Below, piece by piece: positions 38,123 through 47,397 of a stretch of 64,000 nt of DNA (position 1 is the stretch's first letter; each line of letters starts with the position of its first letter). A model generated the notes under the pieces. It was not told the origin of the DNA. It was given only the letters and a program-made list of their open reading frames with translations, and did no database searches. Source of the stretch: Rhodopseudomonas_A palustris_F (GTDB lineage Bacteria > Pseudomonadota > Alphaproteobacteria > Rhizobiales > Xanthobacteraceae); NCBI RefSeq assembly GCF_000013745.1, contig NC_007925.1:3844001-3908000 (forward strand), read 5' to 3'. The position numbers and the translations under genes were made by a program.

Positions 38123-39397
38123 TTAAGCGGCGAGACAGCGTTCCAGAATCGCCAGCCCCTCGTCGATGATGGCGTCCGATGCGGTCAGCGGCACCAGGAT
38201 GCGAATGGTGTTGGCGGTGGTGCCGCAGGACAGCAGGATCAAGCCGTTCTCATAGGCGAGCTTGGTGACGCGCTTGGTCGCCGCGGCATCCGGCTCGTTG
38301 CTGTCGCGGTGTTTGAGAATGTCGAACGCCACCATGGCGCCCGGCCCGCGCGCCGCCGAGGTCGGCAGCAGGGTGTTGGACAGCGCGAAGCGGTCGATGC
38401 CGGCGCGCAGCCGCTCGCCGATCTGATTGGCGCGCGCCACCAGATTTTCCTTTTCAAACACATCGAGCACCGCGAGCGCCGCGGCGCAGGCCAACGGATG
38501 GCCCGCATAGGTCCCGCCGAGCCCGCCCGGTTCGGCGGCGTCCATGATCGCCGCGCGGCCGATCACCGCGGACAACGGCATGCCGCCGGCGAGGCTCTTC
38601 GCCACGCAGACGATGTCGGCCTGCACGTCGAAATGCTCCATCGCGAACATCTTGCCGGTGCGGCCGTATCCGGTCTGCACCTCGTCGGCGATCAGCACGA
38701 TGCCGTTCTCGTCGCAGATCCGGCGCAGCCCGCGCATCAGTTCGTCGGGCGCCTGATGAAAGCCGCCCTCGCCCTGCACCGGTTCGATGATGATCGCCGC
38801 GACTTGCGAGGCGTCGATGTCGGCCTTGAAGATGAAGGCGATGGCGCGCAGCGCGTCGTCGACGCTGACGTCGCCGCCCGCCGCCGGAAACGGCACGTGC
38901 CAGACGCCGGGCAACGGCGGTCCCAACAGCTTCTTGTAGGGAATGACCTTGCCGGTCATCGCCGAGGCAAAGGCGGTGCGGCCGTGGAAGCTGCCGGTGA
39001 ACGCGATTACGCCGCTACGACCGGTGGCGGCGCGTGCTATCTTGACGGCGTTCTCGGTAGCTTCGGCGCCGGTGCTCAGCAAAATGGATTTCAACGGCCC
39101 GTTGATCGGCGCCAAGGCGTTCAGCCGCTCGGCGAGCTCGACGTAGGATTCATATGGCAGCACCTGGAAGCAGGTGTGCGTGAAACGATCGAGTTGGTCG
39201 CGGATCGCCTGCACGATGTGCGGATGGCAGTGGCCGGTATTGAGCACCGCGATGCCGCCGGCGAAGTCGACGTAGCGCTTGCCTTCGACGTCCCACACTT
39301 CGCTATTCAGCGCCCGCTCCGCAAAAATCGGGGTGGCGTGGCTGACGCCCCGCACCACCGCCGCTTGTCTGCGCGTCAACAAATCCGCATTGGTCAT
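38123..39397 (-). CDS. gabT: 4-aminobutyrate aminotransferase (class III PLP)
   Basis: This 424-residue enzyme has 'LLSTGAEATENAVKIARAAT' (phosphate/ring region), 'GSFHGRTAFASAMTG', 'IADEVQTGYGRTGKMFAMEH' and the PLP lysine in 'VCVAKSLAGGMPLSAVIG'. It transfers the omega-amino group of GABA or a close homologue to 2-oxoglutarate. Start MTNADLLTRRQ with AGGAGAGAG upstream fits the family better than a longer frame. First enzyme gene after the LysR regulator. Confidence 0.92.
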   Translation of the reverse strand: MTNADLLTRRQAAVVRGVSHATPIFAERALNSEVWDVEGKRYVDFAGGIAVLNTGHCHPHIVQAIRDQLDRFTHTCFQVLPYESYVELAERLNALAPINGPLKSILLSTGAEATENAVKIARAATGRSGVIAFTGSFHGRTAFASAMTGKVIPYKKLLGPPLPGVWHVPFPAAGGDVSVDDALRAIAFIFKADIDASQVAAIIIEPVQGEGGFHQAPDELMRGLRRICDENGIVLIADEVQTGYGRTGKMFAMEHFDVQADIVCVAKSLAGGMPLSAVIGRAAIMDAAEPGGLGGTYAGHPLACAAALAVLDVFEKENLVARANQIGERLRAGIDRFALSNTLLPTSAARGPGAMVAFDILKHRDSNEPDAAATKRVTKLAYENGLILLSCGTTANTIRILVPLTASDAIIDEGLAILERCLAA

Positions 39398-39709
39398 CAG
39401 CTCTCTCCTGCACTGATCGCCAGCGTAGATCGCCGATCGCCGCACTCAATCAGCTTGTCAGTTCGCTCTGGTGACTTGCATGCACCAGTCGAGAGAGGTT
39501 GCTTCAATGCGGGCAAATGCTGATATTCTATTGAGCGAACCGCCTAAAGCGCAGCCAACGGCGCCCGCAAATCGATCACCCCGCGATTCACGCATGGCAC
39601 GCAAGACGCGCGTCCGGTCGGTCGTGGGCGCGGTTCAAAGGCGGCTCGCGGCATGTCGCCGGCCGGGCGCGGCAGTCGGTGAGTCGCCGGGGCTGGCGCG
39701 TGCGGCGGT
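39398..39709. other. gabT upstream region, regulatory
   Basis: These 312 bases separate the LysR gene from the operon it probably controls. A locally AT-rich stretch around 39500–39540 (TTCAATGCGGGCAAATGCTG, then ATATTCTATTGAGCG) is the most promoter-like part. No dyad is clear enough to call as the LysR box. No gene is seen. Confidence 0.4.
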
Positions 39710-40600
39710 CTAACGCCCCACCAGCACCCGCTTCAGCCACTCGCGCAGCGCAACGATGGCGGGATCGCTCCAGCGTTCCTTGAGTGCCACCAGCTGATAG
39801 GTCTCCATATAGACCGATGAACTAATCACTTCGACCAGCGCACCGGAGCGCAGATCGTCTTCGACCAGCACGTCGTTGCCGAGCGCGACGCCCTGGCCGA
39901 GCCGCGCCGCTTCGATGGCGAGATGGGCGTGCCACAGCCGCTGGCCGCTTAGCGGCGGCAGATCAGCGAGCCCGGCGAGTTCAAACCAGCGCCCCCATTG
40001 CGCGGTGGATTCTTCGTGGATCAGCGCGATCTCCGAGAGATCTTCGAGGCTCGAGATCGCCGGATAACGCGCGAGGTAAGCCGGGCTTGCAACCGGAAAC
40101 ACCCGCGGCCGCACCAGCGCCTCCGCCATCACCGCGCCCGGCGACGCCACCACGTCGGCATAGACGATCTCGGCATCGGCTTCGCCGCGGGCGAGATCCG
40201 GATGCGATAGCGTCGGCTGCATGTTGACCTCCCAGTTGCGCGGAGGTCCGGTCAATTCCGGCAGGCGGGATAGCAGCAGGCGATTGGCGATTCCCGGGAT
40301 GCACCAGATGTTCAGCGTCGGCCGCGGCGTCGGCCGCGCCGACATCGTGGCGCGGGCGATGATATCGAACGCCTGGGAGATCTGGCTGTGAAACGCCAAC
40401 CCGGCCGAGGTCAGCATCACCCCGCGGCCCTCGCCGCGCACCAGCACCACGCCGAGGCTCTTTTGCAAATTCTGCAGATGCCGCGACACCACGGTGTGGC
40501 TGACCGCGAGTTCGTCGCCGGCGGCACGCACGCTGCCGGTGCGGCCGACGGCTTCAAACGCGCGCAACGCAATCAAGGATGGCAGGCGAGGTCTGGTCAT
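39710..40600 (-). CDS. LysR-family regulator (GcvA-like), likely controls the GABA/importer operon
   Basis: This 296-residue regulator has an HTH at about residues 10–65 (LIALRAFEAVGRTGSVRAAG ... SHTVVSRHLQNLQKSLG). The periplasmic-binding-like effector domain includes 'WCIPGIANRLLLSRLPELTG' and 'LWHAHLAIEAARLGQGVALG', the latter typical of GcvA-type LysRs. Start 40600 is used because upstream codons do not resemble the family. It is unusual in being co-directional with, not divergent from, its putative target operon. Confidence 0.87.
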   Translation of the reverse strand: MTRPRLPSLIALRAFEAVGRTGSVRAAGDELAVSHTVVSRHLQNLQKSLGVVLVRGEGRGVMLTSAGLAFHSQISQAFDIIARATMSARPTPRPTLNIWCIPGIANRLLLSRLPELTGPPRNWEVNMQPTLSHPDLARGEADAEIVYADVVASPGAVMAEALVRPRVFPVASPAYLARYPAISSLEDLSEIALIHEESTAQWGRWFELAGLADLPPLSGQRLWHAHLAIEAARLGQGVALGNDVLVEDDLRSGALVEVISSSVYMETYQLVALKERWSDPAIVALREWLKRVLVGR

Positions 40601-40971
40601 GGCCGCATCATCGGAAGATTCGACATCGGTATTGCGCCACGCTCGCCCATATTCCCGTTTTGTCCTCCACGGCATCGCCGGCCGAACTCGACCGACGACG
40701 ATCAGCGGTCTTGTCGCACGGCTGCCCGCAACCCACAAACGCTTCGCGCGCATGTGGCCGTGCAGCGCTGAACCAATCGCGCGGCATTTTCAACAAATCA
40801 AACCGGTGATGGCGCGGCCGGGCACGACCGGCAGCCAGGCCTCGTGCCCCACCGGCCAAGGGCCGTCATGCCGGCGTCCCCGATGCGGCGCCCGGCGACC
40901 CGCGCCCACTTGGTCACCGCACCGCTCCGATGCTAGGGTGACGTCATGATGTCCCGGCAGCATCCGATCGC
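40601..40971. other. Divergent promoter region between LysR and DUF763 genes
   Basis: This 371-base gap lies between two genes reading away from each other. It must hold both promoters. I find no RNA gene, clear dyad or coding sequence. Confidence 0.45.
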
Positions 40972-42219
40972 ATGACCCGACGCGGCGGCAGCGCCGACCT
41001 TCCGCTGCATGGCGGCCGGGTGCCGCAATGGCTGGCCGACCGCATGTCAACGCTGGGCGCCGTGGTCTGTCAGGCCATCGTCCACCACTACGGCCGCGAA
41101 GAACTGCTGGCGCGGCTGGCGCATCCGTTCTGGTTCCAGTCGTTCGGCGCGGTAATGGGCATGGACTGGCATTCCTCCGGCATCACCACCAGCGTGATCG
41201 GCGCGCTGAAGCGCGGGCTGGCGCCGCTCGGCGACGAACTCGGCATTTATGTGTGCGGCGGCCGCGGCCGGCATTCGCGCCGCACTCCGGACGAACTGAT
41301 GGCGCTCGGTGACCGCGTCGGCTTCGACGGCGCCGCCCTGACCCGGGCGAGCCGGCTGGTCGCCAAGGTCGACAGCGCCGCGGTGCAGGACGGCTTCGAC
41401 CTTTATCTGCACGGCTTCTTCGCCGCCGCCGACGGCCAATGGACCGTGGTGCAGCAGGGCATGAACGCGGACAAGCGGCAGGCCCGCCGCTACCATTGGC
41501 ATTCGGAAAACCTGTCAAGCTTCGTCGAGGCGCCGCACAGCGCGATCGACGGGCCGCAGCAGGGCGAGATCGTCAACCTCACCGACAAGCTCGCCGCCTC
41601 GTCGCGCGGCGCACAGCTTGAACTGCTCACCGAGCTCGGACCCGACAGCATCGTCCGCGAATACACCGCGCTGACCACGCTGCCGCCGGCGCAGCCGATG
41701 TTGCCGCATCTGGTGATGCCGGCGCATCACGAGGTGCGTGGCAGCGACGTGTTCACGCGACGGCTGCACGGCACGCTGGCCGCCGCCGCCGAGCGCGGCC
41801 CGGTCGACTTTCCCGAACTGCTGCTGACGCCCGGGGTCGGCGCGCGCACCGTGCAGTCGTTGGCGATGGTCGCCGAGGTGGTGCACGGCGCGCCCTACCG
41901 CTTCGCCGATCCGGCGCGGTTCTCGCTGGCGCATGGCGGCAAGGACCGTCACCCCTACCCGGTCCCGATCAAGGTCTATGACGAGACCATCCGGGTGCTG
42001 AAGTCTGCGGTGCAAAAGGCCAAGCTCGGCCGCGACGAGGAGATGCAGACGCTGCGGCGGCTCGACGACCACGCGCGGCGACTGGAGCGGACTGCCCGCG
42101 GGCCGGACTTCGAGGATTTCGTCGCCGCCGAACGCAAGGCCTCGCCGGCGCTCGGCGGCCGCTCGGTGTTCGGCTTGGAGGAGGATCTGGCGCCGGAGCG
42201 GAGCTTGCCCACGAAATGA
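40972..42219 (+). CDS. DUF763 protein with helix-hairpin-helix motif
   Basis: This 415-residue DUF763 member starts with the family block 'GGSADLPLHGGRVPQWLADR' and 'FGAVMGMDWHSSGITTSVIG'. The middle contains 'VQQGMNADKRQARRYHWHSE'. The region 'ELLLTPGVGARTVQSLAMVA' is a helix-hairpin-helix of the kind that grips DNA backbone. The family is known mainly from archaea and thermophiles and has no assigned function. It is translationally coupled (ATGA) to the alpha/beta hydrolase that follows. A role in DNA or RNA metabolism is a guess from the HhH. Confidence 0.85.
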   Translation: MTRRGGSADLPLHGGRVPQWLADRMSTLGAVVCQAIVHHYGREELLARLAHPFWFQSFGAVMGMDWHSSGITTSVIGALKRGLAPLGDELGIYVCGGRGRHSRRTPDELMALGDRVGFDGAALTRASRLVAKVDSAAVQDGFDLYLHGFFAAADGQWTVVQQGMNADKRQARRYHWHSENLSSFVEAPHSAIDGPQQGEIVNLTDKLAASSRGAQLELLTELGPDSIVREYTALTTLPPAQPMLPHLVMPAHHEVRGSDVFTRRLHGTLAAAAERGPVDFPELLLTPGVGARTVQSLAMVAEVVHGAPYRFADPARFSLAHGGKDRHPYPVPIKVYDETIRVLKSAVQKAKLGRDEEMQTLRRLDDHARRLERTARGPDFEDFVAAERKASPALGGRSVFGLEEDLAPERSLPTK

Positions 42220-42917
42220 CTGCGCCACGCGCCACAGCCGTGACAATCGGCGGCGAGACGCCGCTGTCGGCGCTGCTACTGAAGCCGGCCAAGGCGCGCG
42301 CCTGTTACGTCTTCGCGCACGGCGCCGGTGCCGGCATGTCGCACATTTTCATGGAACAGGTCGCGACCGGGCTGTACGCGCGCGGCATCGCCACGCTGCG
42401 CTATCAGTTTCCGTTCATGGAGAAGGGCAGCAAGCGCCCGGATTCGCCGGCGGTCGCGCAGACCGCGGTGCGCGCCGCGGTCGCCGAGGCCGCGCGGCGC
42501 TGCCGCGGCTGTCCGCTGATCGCCGGCGGCAAATCGTTCGGCGGACGCATGACCTCGCAGGCGCAGGCCTTGCTGCCGCTCGAGGCCGTGCAAGGCCTCG
42601 CCTTTCTGGGCTTTCCGCTGCACCCGTCCGGCAAGCCTTCGGTGACGCGGGCCGAGCACCTGGCCGAAATCGAGATCCCGATGCTGTTCATCCAGGGCAC
42701 CCGCGACAAGCTCGCCGAACCGGGCCTGCTCGGTCCCGTCGTCCAAGGCCTCGCCTCGATCGCGACGCTGCACTGGATCGAGCAGGCCGATCACGGCTTC
42801 CACGTCCCGGCCCGCTTCGGACGCAGCGACGGCGAGGTCATGACGGAGCTTCTCGACGGCTTCGCGAACTGGCTGGAGAGTCGTGCGAAGTCGAGAGCGG
42901 TGTTGGTGCGCGCGTAG
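42216..42917 (+). CDS. Alpha/beta hydrolase, KANL3/TEX30 type
   Basis: This 233-residue hydrolase has oxyanion/loop text 'CYVFAHGAGAGMSHIFMEQV' and nucleophile elbow 'AGGKSFGGRM' (G-K-S-F-G), with acid in 'IQGTRDKLAEP' and His in 'IEQADHGFHVP'. This matches the KANL3/TEX30-like group related to dienelactone hydrolases. The ATG overlaps the DUF763 stop, implying a shared task. The substrate is unknown. Confidence 0.85.
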   Translation: MTAPRATAVTIGGETPLSALLLKPAKARACYVFAHGAGAGMSHIFMEQVATGLYARGIATLRYQFPFMEKGSKRPDSPAVAQTAVRAAVAEAARRCRGCPLIAGGKSFGGRMTSQAQALLPLEAVQGLAFLGFPLHPSGKPSVTRAEHLAEIEIPMLFIQGTRDKLAEPGLLGPVVQGLASIATLHWIEQADHGFHVPARFGRSDGEVMTELLDGFANWLESRAKSRAVLVRA

Positions 42918-43159
42918 TTCGGCCAAGCATCGCTGCCACAGCCGGTCGATCCGAGGCCGCGCGGGACACAGCCAAGCTATTCGGACCGAACGGGTTTTGC
43001 CCCTCGCGGTCCATCACGACGACTTCTAGTTATGGCGCCGACGGCCTGACTGCTAATCCGGCAACCTCATCCGCGTCATCGCGAACAGGCGCCCTTTGGA
43101 GATCACATCGCTTGATTACATCACTGCGCCCCGCGCGTGTATTTAACGGCGGAGGCGGA

Positions 43160-44704
43160 CTACCCGCCGCGCGGCTCCTTCGGGCTGACTGGATACCACA
43201 ATGCGACTACCAAAGTCGCGACACCCAACAGCAGCATTACGACCAGTAGAGATTGTGCCGTCGCCCCCGCAAATGCCTCGCGCACAACGTGGACTTGATT
43301 GCTCAGAGCAGGAACAGCATCGACATAGGCCAAGGCAGCGCCAACGGTTTGCTTCGCGCGGCTGGGCGCGTCAGCGAGGGAATCGGGCAAATATGACGGG
43401 AGTGCGGTTCCCAATAAGCTGCCGAAGAGAGCGACGCCTAACGCGCCACCAATTTCCCGCGCAAAGCTGTTGATGCCGGAACCGACGCCTGCTTGATGCG
43501 GCGGCAGCGAGCCGATGATTGCCGTCGAAAGAACGGGATTTGACAAGCCGATACCGACGCCAACAACGCAGATACTGAGCGCGAACAGCCAGTATGAGGA
43601 GTCCGGCCCGCAGAGCCGCAGAAGACCTAGGCCCAGAATCAACAGCGCAAGCCCGACCGTCACCACCGTTCGCGCACCAAGATGCCGGGCGAGCTTGACA
43701 CTTCGCGGAGAAACCCAGAACAACACAGCAACGAGCGGGAGTATCGCAAGGCCGGCGAGGAGCGGCGGATAGCCCTTTACGCTCATCAGATATTGACCGT
43801 TCAGGTAGAACATCGAATACATGCCGATGAACGATGCCGTGACGCCCAGCATCCCCGCGCGGAGGCCGGGCGTTTTGAAGATTCGTGGATCTACGACCGG
43901 ATGCTTCCGCTTCGCTGAGCTCCAGAGAAACAGAGCCAAGATCAAAACCGCCGCGCCGAAACTGCCGATAACCTCCGCCGACGCCCAGCCCTGGTCCTGC
44001 CCTTCGATGAGGCCGGTCAACAGGGCGAAGATGCCGAGCATCAGGATGCCGGCGCCCAAAAAATCGATCGGGTGCTGGTGGCCTGCCTGACGCGGCGCGA
44101 GCCACGCCGTCAGGAGAAAACCTATCATTGCGAACGGCACTGAGACCGCAAAGATGGCCTGCCATTCGGCAAACTGCATGACGAGGCCGCCGAGGGCATT
44201 CCCAAGTGCGCCGCCTAGACCGGTCATCGCCGTCCACATCGCAATGGCGTGAGATTTCTGGTCGGCCGGATAGATATGCAAAAGGAGAGCGAGGCTGTTC
44301 GGCAGAATCAGTGCCGCCCCTGCGCCGGCGATCACCCGACCGACCAGCAGCATCGGCACGGTGGCCGCGGTTGCGGAGAGCAGTGAGCCGACACCTAGAC
44401 ATGCAAGGCCGGCCAGCATGGCCAGCTTGCGGCCGTATCGATCGCCGATGGCTCCAGCCGGAATCAGCAGGCACCCGAAAACAACCAGATAGGTATCGAC
44501 GATCCACAGCACTTCCGTTGCGGACGGATGAAGCGCACTTGTGGAGATGCGCCCGATTGCAAGGTTCAGGCTTGCCCCAAGGCTGAACACGAGCGCGGCG
44601 CACGACACCATCACCGTGAGAATCGCGGAGCGGCGCACGGGCGTTTGCGGAGGAGAGGATGGCACGTCAATCGTCGGAATATTCGACCTGAGAGCGTCCG
44701 ACAT
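43160..44704 (-). CDS. MFS drug transporter, DHA2 (14-helix) family
   Basis: This 514-residue proton-driven exporter has the DHA2 pattern: 'EVLWIVDTYLVVFGCLLIPA', motif A 'GAIGDRYGRKLAMLAG' and motif C-like 'LGGALGNALGGLVMQFAEWQ', with about 14 hydrophobic segments. The nearest named types are SmvA/Stp-like exporters of cations and antibiotics. The ATG shares one base with the methyltransferase stop (GTGATG). Its cluster suggests export of a methylated small molecule or defence against one. Confidence 0.9.
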   Translation of the reverse strand: MSDALRSNIPTIDVPSSPPQTPVRRSAILTVMVSCAALVFSLGASLNLAIGRISTSALHPSATEVLWIVDTYLVVFGCLLIPAGAIGDRYGRKLAMLAGLACLGVGSLLSATAATVPMLLVGRVIAGAGAALILPNSLALLLHIYPADQKSHAIAMWTAMTGLGGALGNALGGLVMQFAEWQAIFAVSVPFAMIGFLLTAWLAPRQAGHQHPIDFLGAGILMLGIFALLTGLIEGQDQGWASAEVIGSFGAAVLILALFLWSSAKRKHPVVDPRIFKTPGLRAGMLGVTASFIGMYSMFYLNGQYLMSVKGYPPLLAGLAILPLVAVLFWVSPRSVKLARHLGARTVVTVGLALLILGLGLLRLCGPDSSYWLFALSICVVGVGIGLSNPVLSTAIIGSLPPHQAGVGSGINSFAREIGGALGVALFGSLLGTALPSYLPDSLADAPSRAKQTVGAALAYVDAVPALSNQVHVVREAFAGATAQSLLVVMLLLGVATLVVALWYPVSPKEPRGG

Positions 44705-45399
44705 CACGGACGCCCCACAAAAGACGACTGAACAAAACCCTGATAGTCACTGAACGTGACGGAGCTGTAGCCGTTGCCGGGGTCGCCGACATAGGCGAGA
44801 TAGGCCTTGGTCCCCTCTCTCGTCTTCGACCAATCCAAGCCGACATCGTCGGCCTGAATGAAAGCGCCGGGGCGGAAATTGCGCTCAACGGCTTGGAGCA
44901 CGTCGAGATAGTGATCGACCCAGCCATCGAGATACAGCAGATCGACGTTCGAGACGGCGGCGAGCGACTCGCTCGCGTCGCCCTCCAACACTTCCGCCCA
45001 GTCGCCAAGGCCCGCTTCGGCCAGATGATCCCGGGCCGCCTTCGCCTTCGGCGCGTGCATTTCGGATCCGTAGATCCGCCCCTCGCCGTTGTCCCGAAGG
45101 GCCGCGGCGATATGGAGGGTCGAGAAGCCATGAGCCGTACCGAACTCCACCACGACCTTTGGCCGGATCGCCCGCACCAATGCGTAGAGGCTGCGGCCCG
45201 TTTCCGGCGGGCACGAGAACGAGCCGGGCACAAAGATCTCGACAATCTCACGATGCGTATATGGCGTCTCGCGTTGGGCCATGTCGGCCATTAGCTTAGC
45301 AACAGTAGGAGGATTCAGTTCAGCCTGCATGGCCCACACCCGGTCGATGACGGTGCGGACTTTCGGGTCGAGCAAGGAATTGCGAGCAGTAGATGTCAT
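44704..45399 (-). CDS. Class I SAM-dependent methyltransferase (O-methyltransferase-like)
   Basis: This 231-residue enzyme has SAM motif I 'KVVVEFGTAHGFSTLHIAAA', acidic motif II 'GRIYGSEMHAPKAKAARDHL' and 'DLLYLDGWVDHYLDVLQAVE', typical of the catechol O-methyltransferase-like group (Methyltransf_24). AAGGA seven bases before ATG 45399 decides the start. Coupled to the MFS gene and downstream of the YczE gene. The acceptor substrate is unknown. Confidence 0.85.
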   Translation of the reverse strand: MTSTARNSLLDPKVRTVIDRVWAMQAELNPPTVAKLMADMAQRETPYTHREIVEIFVPGSFSCPPETGRSLYALVRAIRPKVVVEFGTAHGFSTLHIAAALRDNGEGRIYGSEMHAPKAKAARDHLAEAGLGDWAEVLEGDASESLAAVSNVDLLYLDGWVDHYLDVLQAVERNFRPGAFIQADDVGLDWSKTREGTKAYLAYVGDPGNGYSSVTFSDYQGFVQSSFVGRP

Positions 45400-45517
45400 G
45401 TTGTTTTCCTTATAAGTCATGGGTCAACGGACGTCGGTCGCTTGTTCCGACATTCGGCGTGCAGCTGTGTTCTAAGAACGTGCGTCCAGCGCACTGATTG
45501 ATCGGCCGCGTGAGCCG

Positions 45518-46195
45518 TCAGATCGGCAGGGTCTCCGCCATTGCTTCGCGTGGCGGCAGACCGAAATTCCTGAGACGCAGGATTCGGGCGTTGGCCCACA
45601 TCATCGGTTGGATGAAGGCATTCACGCCGATCAGAAAAGACAGGGTCCCGACCCCGACCGGGCCGCCCATCAGCCAGCCGGAAATCAGCAAGACCGCCTC
45701 CAGTGCGCCCTTGGTCGACCAGAATGGCAGGCGCCAATGCTTGGTCATCTCGATCGCGAGCAGGTCCATCCCACGGATGCCAAAGCCACTCATGATGATG
45801 AGCGATGAGCCATAGGCGCAGAGCAGCGTGCCGAACAGCATCACGGACATGGAACTCATGCCGAGAAGGTCCGCCGGCTGAAACAATCTCAAAAGGTCGA
45901 TCAAGCTGCCGCAGAAGAAGAACGTGAAGATCGGTGAAAGCAGCGGTCGCCGGCGCGTCCACAGTGCCACGATGCCTAAGCAGATCACCGCGATGAGCGT
46001 CTGAGCGATACCGATCGTAATCGGCAGGTATCGCTGGAGCCCAAGCGAGAACACGTCGAGCGGATCAGTACCAAGATTCGAATAGATGAACATGAACGCG
46101 CCGGCGGCAAAGACCACACACCCGACGAGATAGATGAAGAGTTGACTAAAGCTGGGAAGTCGGGTCCCCCGATCGGGCATGGTTAGAAAGTACAT
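45518..46195 (-). CDS. YczE/YitT-family integral membrane protein
   Basis: This 225-residue protein has five or six hydrophobic segments. Family text includes 'GAFMFIYSNLGTDPLDVFSL' and 'IIMSGFGIRGMDLLAIEMTK'. YczE is needed for bacillaene or surfactin-related synthesis steps in Bacillus, but its biochemical role is unknown. AAGGAGA seven bases upstream fixes ATG 46195. It is the first gene after the LysR box and probably heads the YczE–methyltransferase–MFS transcript. Confidence 0.8.
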   Translation of the reverse strand: MYFLTMPDRGTRLPSFSQLFIYLVGCVVFAAGAFMFIYSNLGTDPLDVFSLGLQRYLPITIGIAQTLIAVICLGIVALWTRRRPLLSPIFTFFFCGSLIDLLRLFQPADLLGMSSMSVMLFGTLLCAYGSSLIIMSGFGIRGMDLLAIEMTKHWRLPFWSTKGALEAVLLISGWLMGGPVGVGTLSFLIGVNAFIQPMMWANARILRLRNFGLPPREAMAETLPI

Positions 46196-46236
46196 GATGG
46201 TCTCCTTTCAGCGGGGACCATCTTCCTCTAAACACA

Positions 46237-46281
46237 TGCATTCCAGTGCATATCGGCTAGGTTATGAGTGCACGGAATGCA
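46237..46281. promoter_or_regulatory. Inverted pair of TGCATTCC-GTGCA boxes, likely LysR site
   Basis: TGCATTCCAGTGCA (46237–46250) and TGCACGGAATGCA (46269–46281) are near-perfect reverse complements 18 bases apart, and each half is itself a TGCA…TGCA dyad. They sit between the LysR stop and the YczE start, where a LysR activator of the downstream genes would bind. Confidence 0.65.
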
Positions 46282-46282
46282 C

Positions 46283-47188
46283 CTATAGAGCTCCCTCTCT
46301 TACGCACGTCCTCAGCCATCGATGCGCCGCATCCTTCTCAAAACGCGGGTGCCACGCAATCGAGATCGGAGGAAGTTCGTCGGTCACCACCGGCAGTTCG
46401 AAGCCATGGAAATCCCGACGATACCAGGCGGCTATGCGGCCGGGCAGAAGCACGATGTGGTCCGACCTGGAAACGATGGAAAGTCCGTCCGCGACGTTCG
46501 CCACCGCCACAGACACCGTTCGACGCATCCCCTGCAGGGCCAACGCCGTGTCGACCGGCCCTTCGAACCGGCCGCGGCGAGAAACGGATACGTGCGGATA
46601 CGCGACAAAGTTCTCGATTGTGACGGTCTCCTGCGCCAACGGATGATCGGCACGCACCACGCCGATATAACGATCGCGGAACAGCGTCTGCAATCGAATC
46701 TCGGGACCCATCCCATCAATCACACCGATATCGAGGTCAACGCGGCCATCGCGCAATGAATCGACGTCTTCGTTGCCTTCGCCGACAAAGCGCAATCTCG
46801 CGTTGGGTGCCTGTTGCACCACCAATTCGACGATCGCCGCGCCGAACGTCCCGACGAACCCGTCGCTGCTCCGGATTGTAAACGTCCGCTCGATCGTCGC
46901 AGGATCGAGATCCGCATTGCCGCGTACCAAGCCTTCGGCGTCCTGAACGAGTTGCCGCACCTGGGCACGGACGGCCTCGGCACGCGGCGTCGCCACCAAT
47001 CCACGGCCTGCGCGGACCAGAACAGGATCGTTCATCAGGTGACGGATACGTGCCAACTGCCGGCTCATGGCCGGCGGGCTCAGGTTCATCCGATTGGCTG
47101 CGCCGGCGACGCTGCCCTCCGAAAGAAGAGCGTCAAGGGTCACCAGCAAATTGAGATCAAGCGGCTGCCTTGAGGGCGAGCGGGTCAT
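46283..47188 (-). CDS. LysR-family regulator (NodD/LeuO-like) of the efflux cluster
   Basis: This 301-residue regulator begins MTRSPSRQPLDLNLLVTLDA. Its HTH is 'VAGAANRMNLSPPAMSRQLARI' written across residues about 27–48. The effector half has 'IGVIDGMGPEIRLQTLFRDR' and 'GVVRADHPLAQETVT'. The DLNLL opening is typical of the NodD/NahR/LeuO branch. It is followed at 46237–46281 by paired dyads and then the YczE operon in the same direction. Confidence 0.87.
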   Translation of the reverse strand: MTRSPSRQPLDLNLLVTLDALLSEGSVAGAANRMNLSPPAMSRQLARIRHLMNDPVLVRAGRGLVATPRAEAVRAQVRQLVQDAEGLVRGNADLDPATIERTFTIRSSDGFVGTFGAAIVELVVQQAPNARLRFVGEGNEDVDSLRDGRVDLDIGVIDGMGPEIRLQTLFRDRYIGVVRADHPLAQETVTIENFVAYPHVSVSRRGRFEGPVDTALALQGMRRTVSVAVANVADGLSIVSRSDHIVLLPGRIAAWYRRDFHGFELPVVTDELPPISIAWHPRFEKDAAHRWLRTCVREGAL

Positions 47189-47397
47189 GAGCAGACACAG
47201 TTCTTTCAGGCGGCGGACGACTCTTTCCGGGCACAGACAGCCAGGACACGACTGCAGCGTCGGCGCTTACACGTCGGACATCGGCCCGATCAGTTGCTTC
47301 GCCTCCGACTGCTATCGTACGCCTGATGCTTGGCGAAGGCCGCAAAGTTGCGCGTTGACTAACGTGAACGCTTACGATCGCTCCAAAGCGAAGTGTA

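Noticed and set aside
47189..47397. Part of a mobile element next to the LysR gene
   Set aside because: No terminal inverted repeats or transposase fragments are seen; the only recognisable remains nearby are of a GntR regulator.
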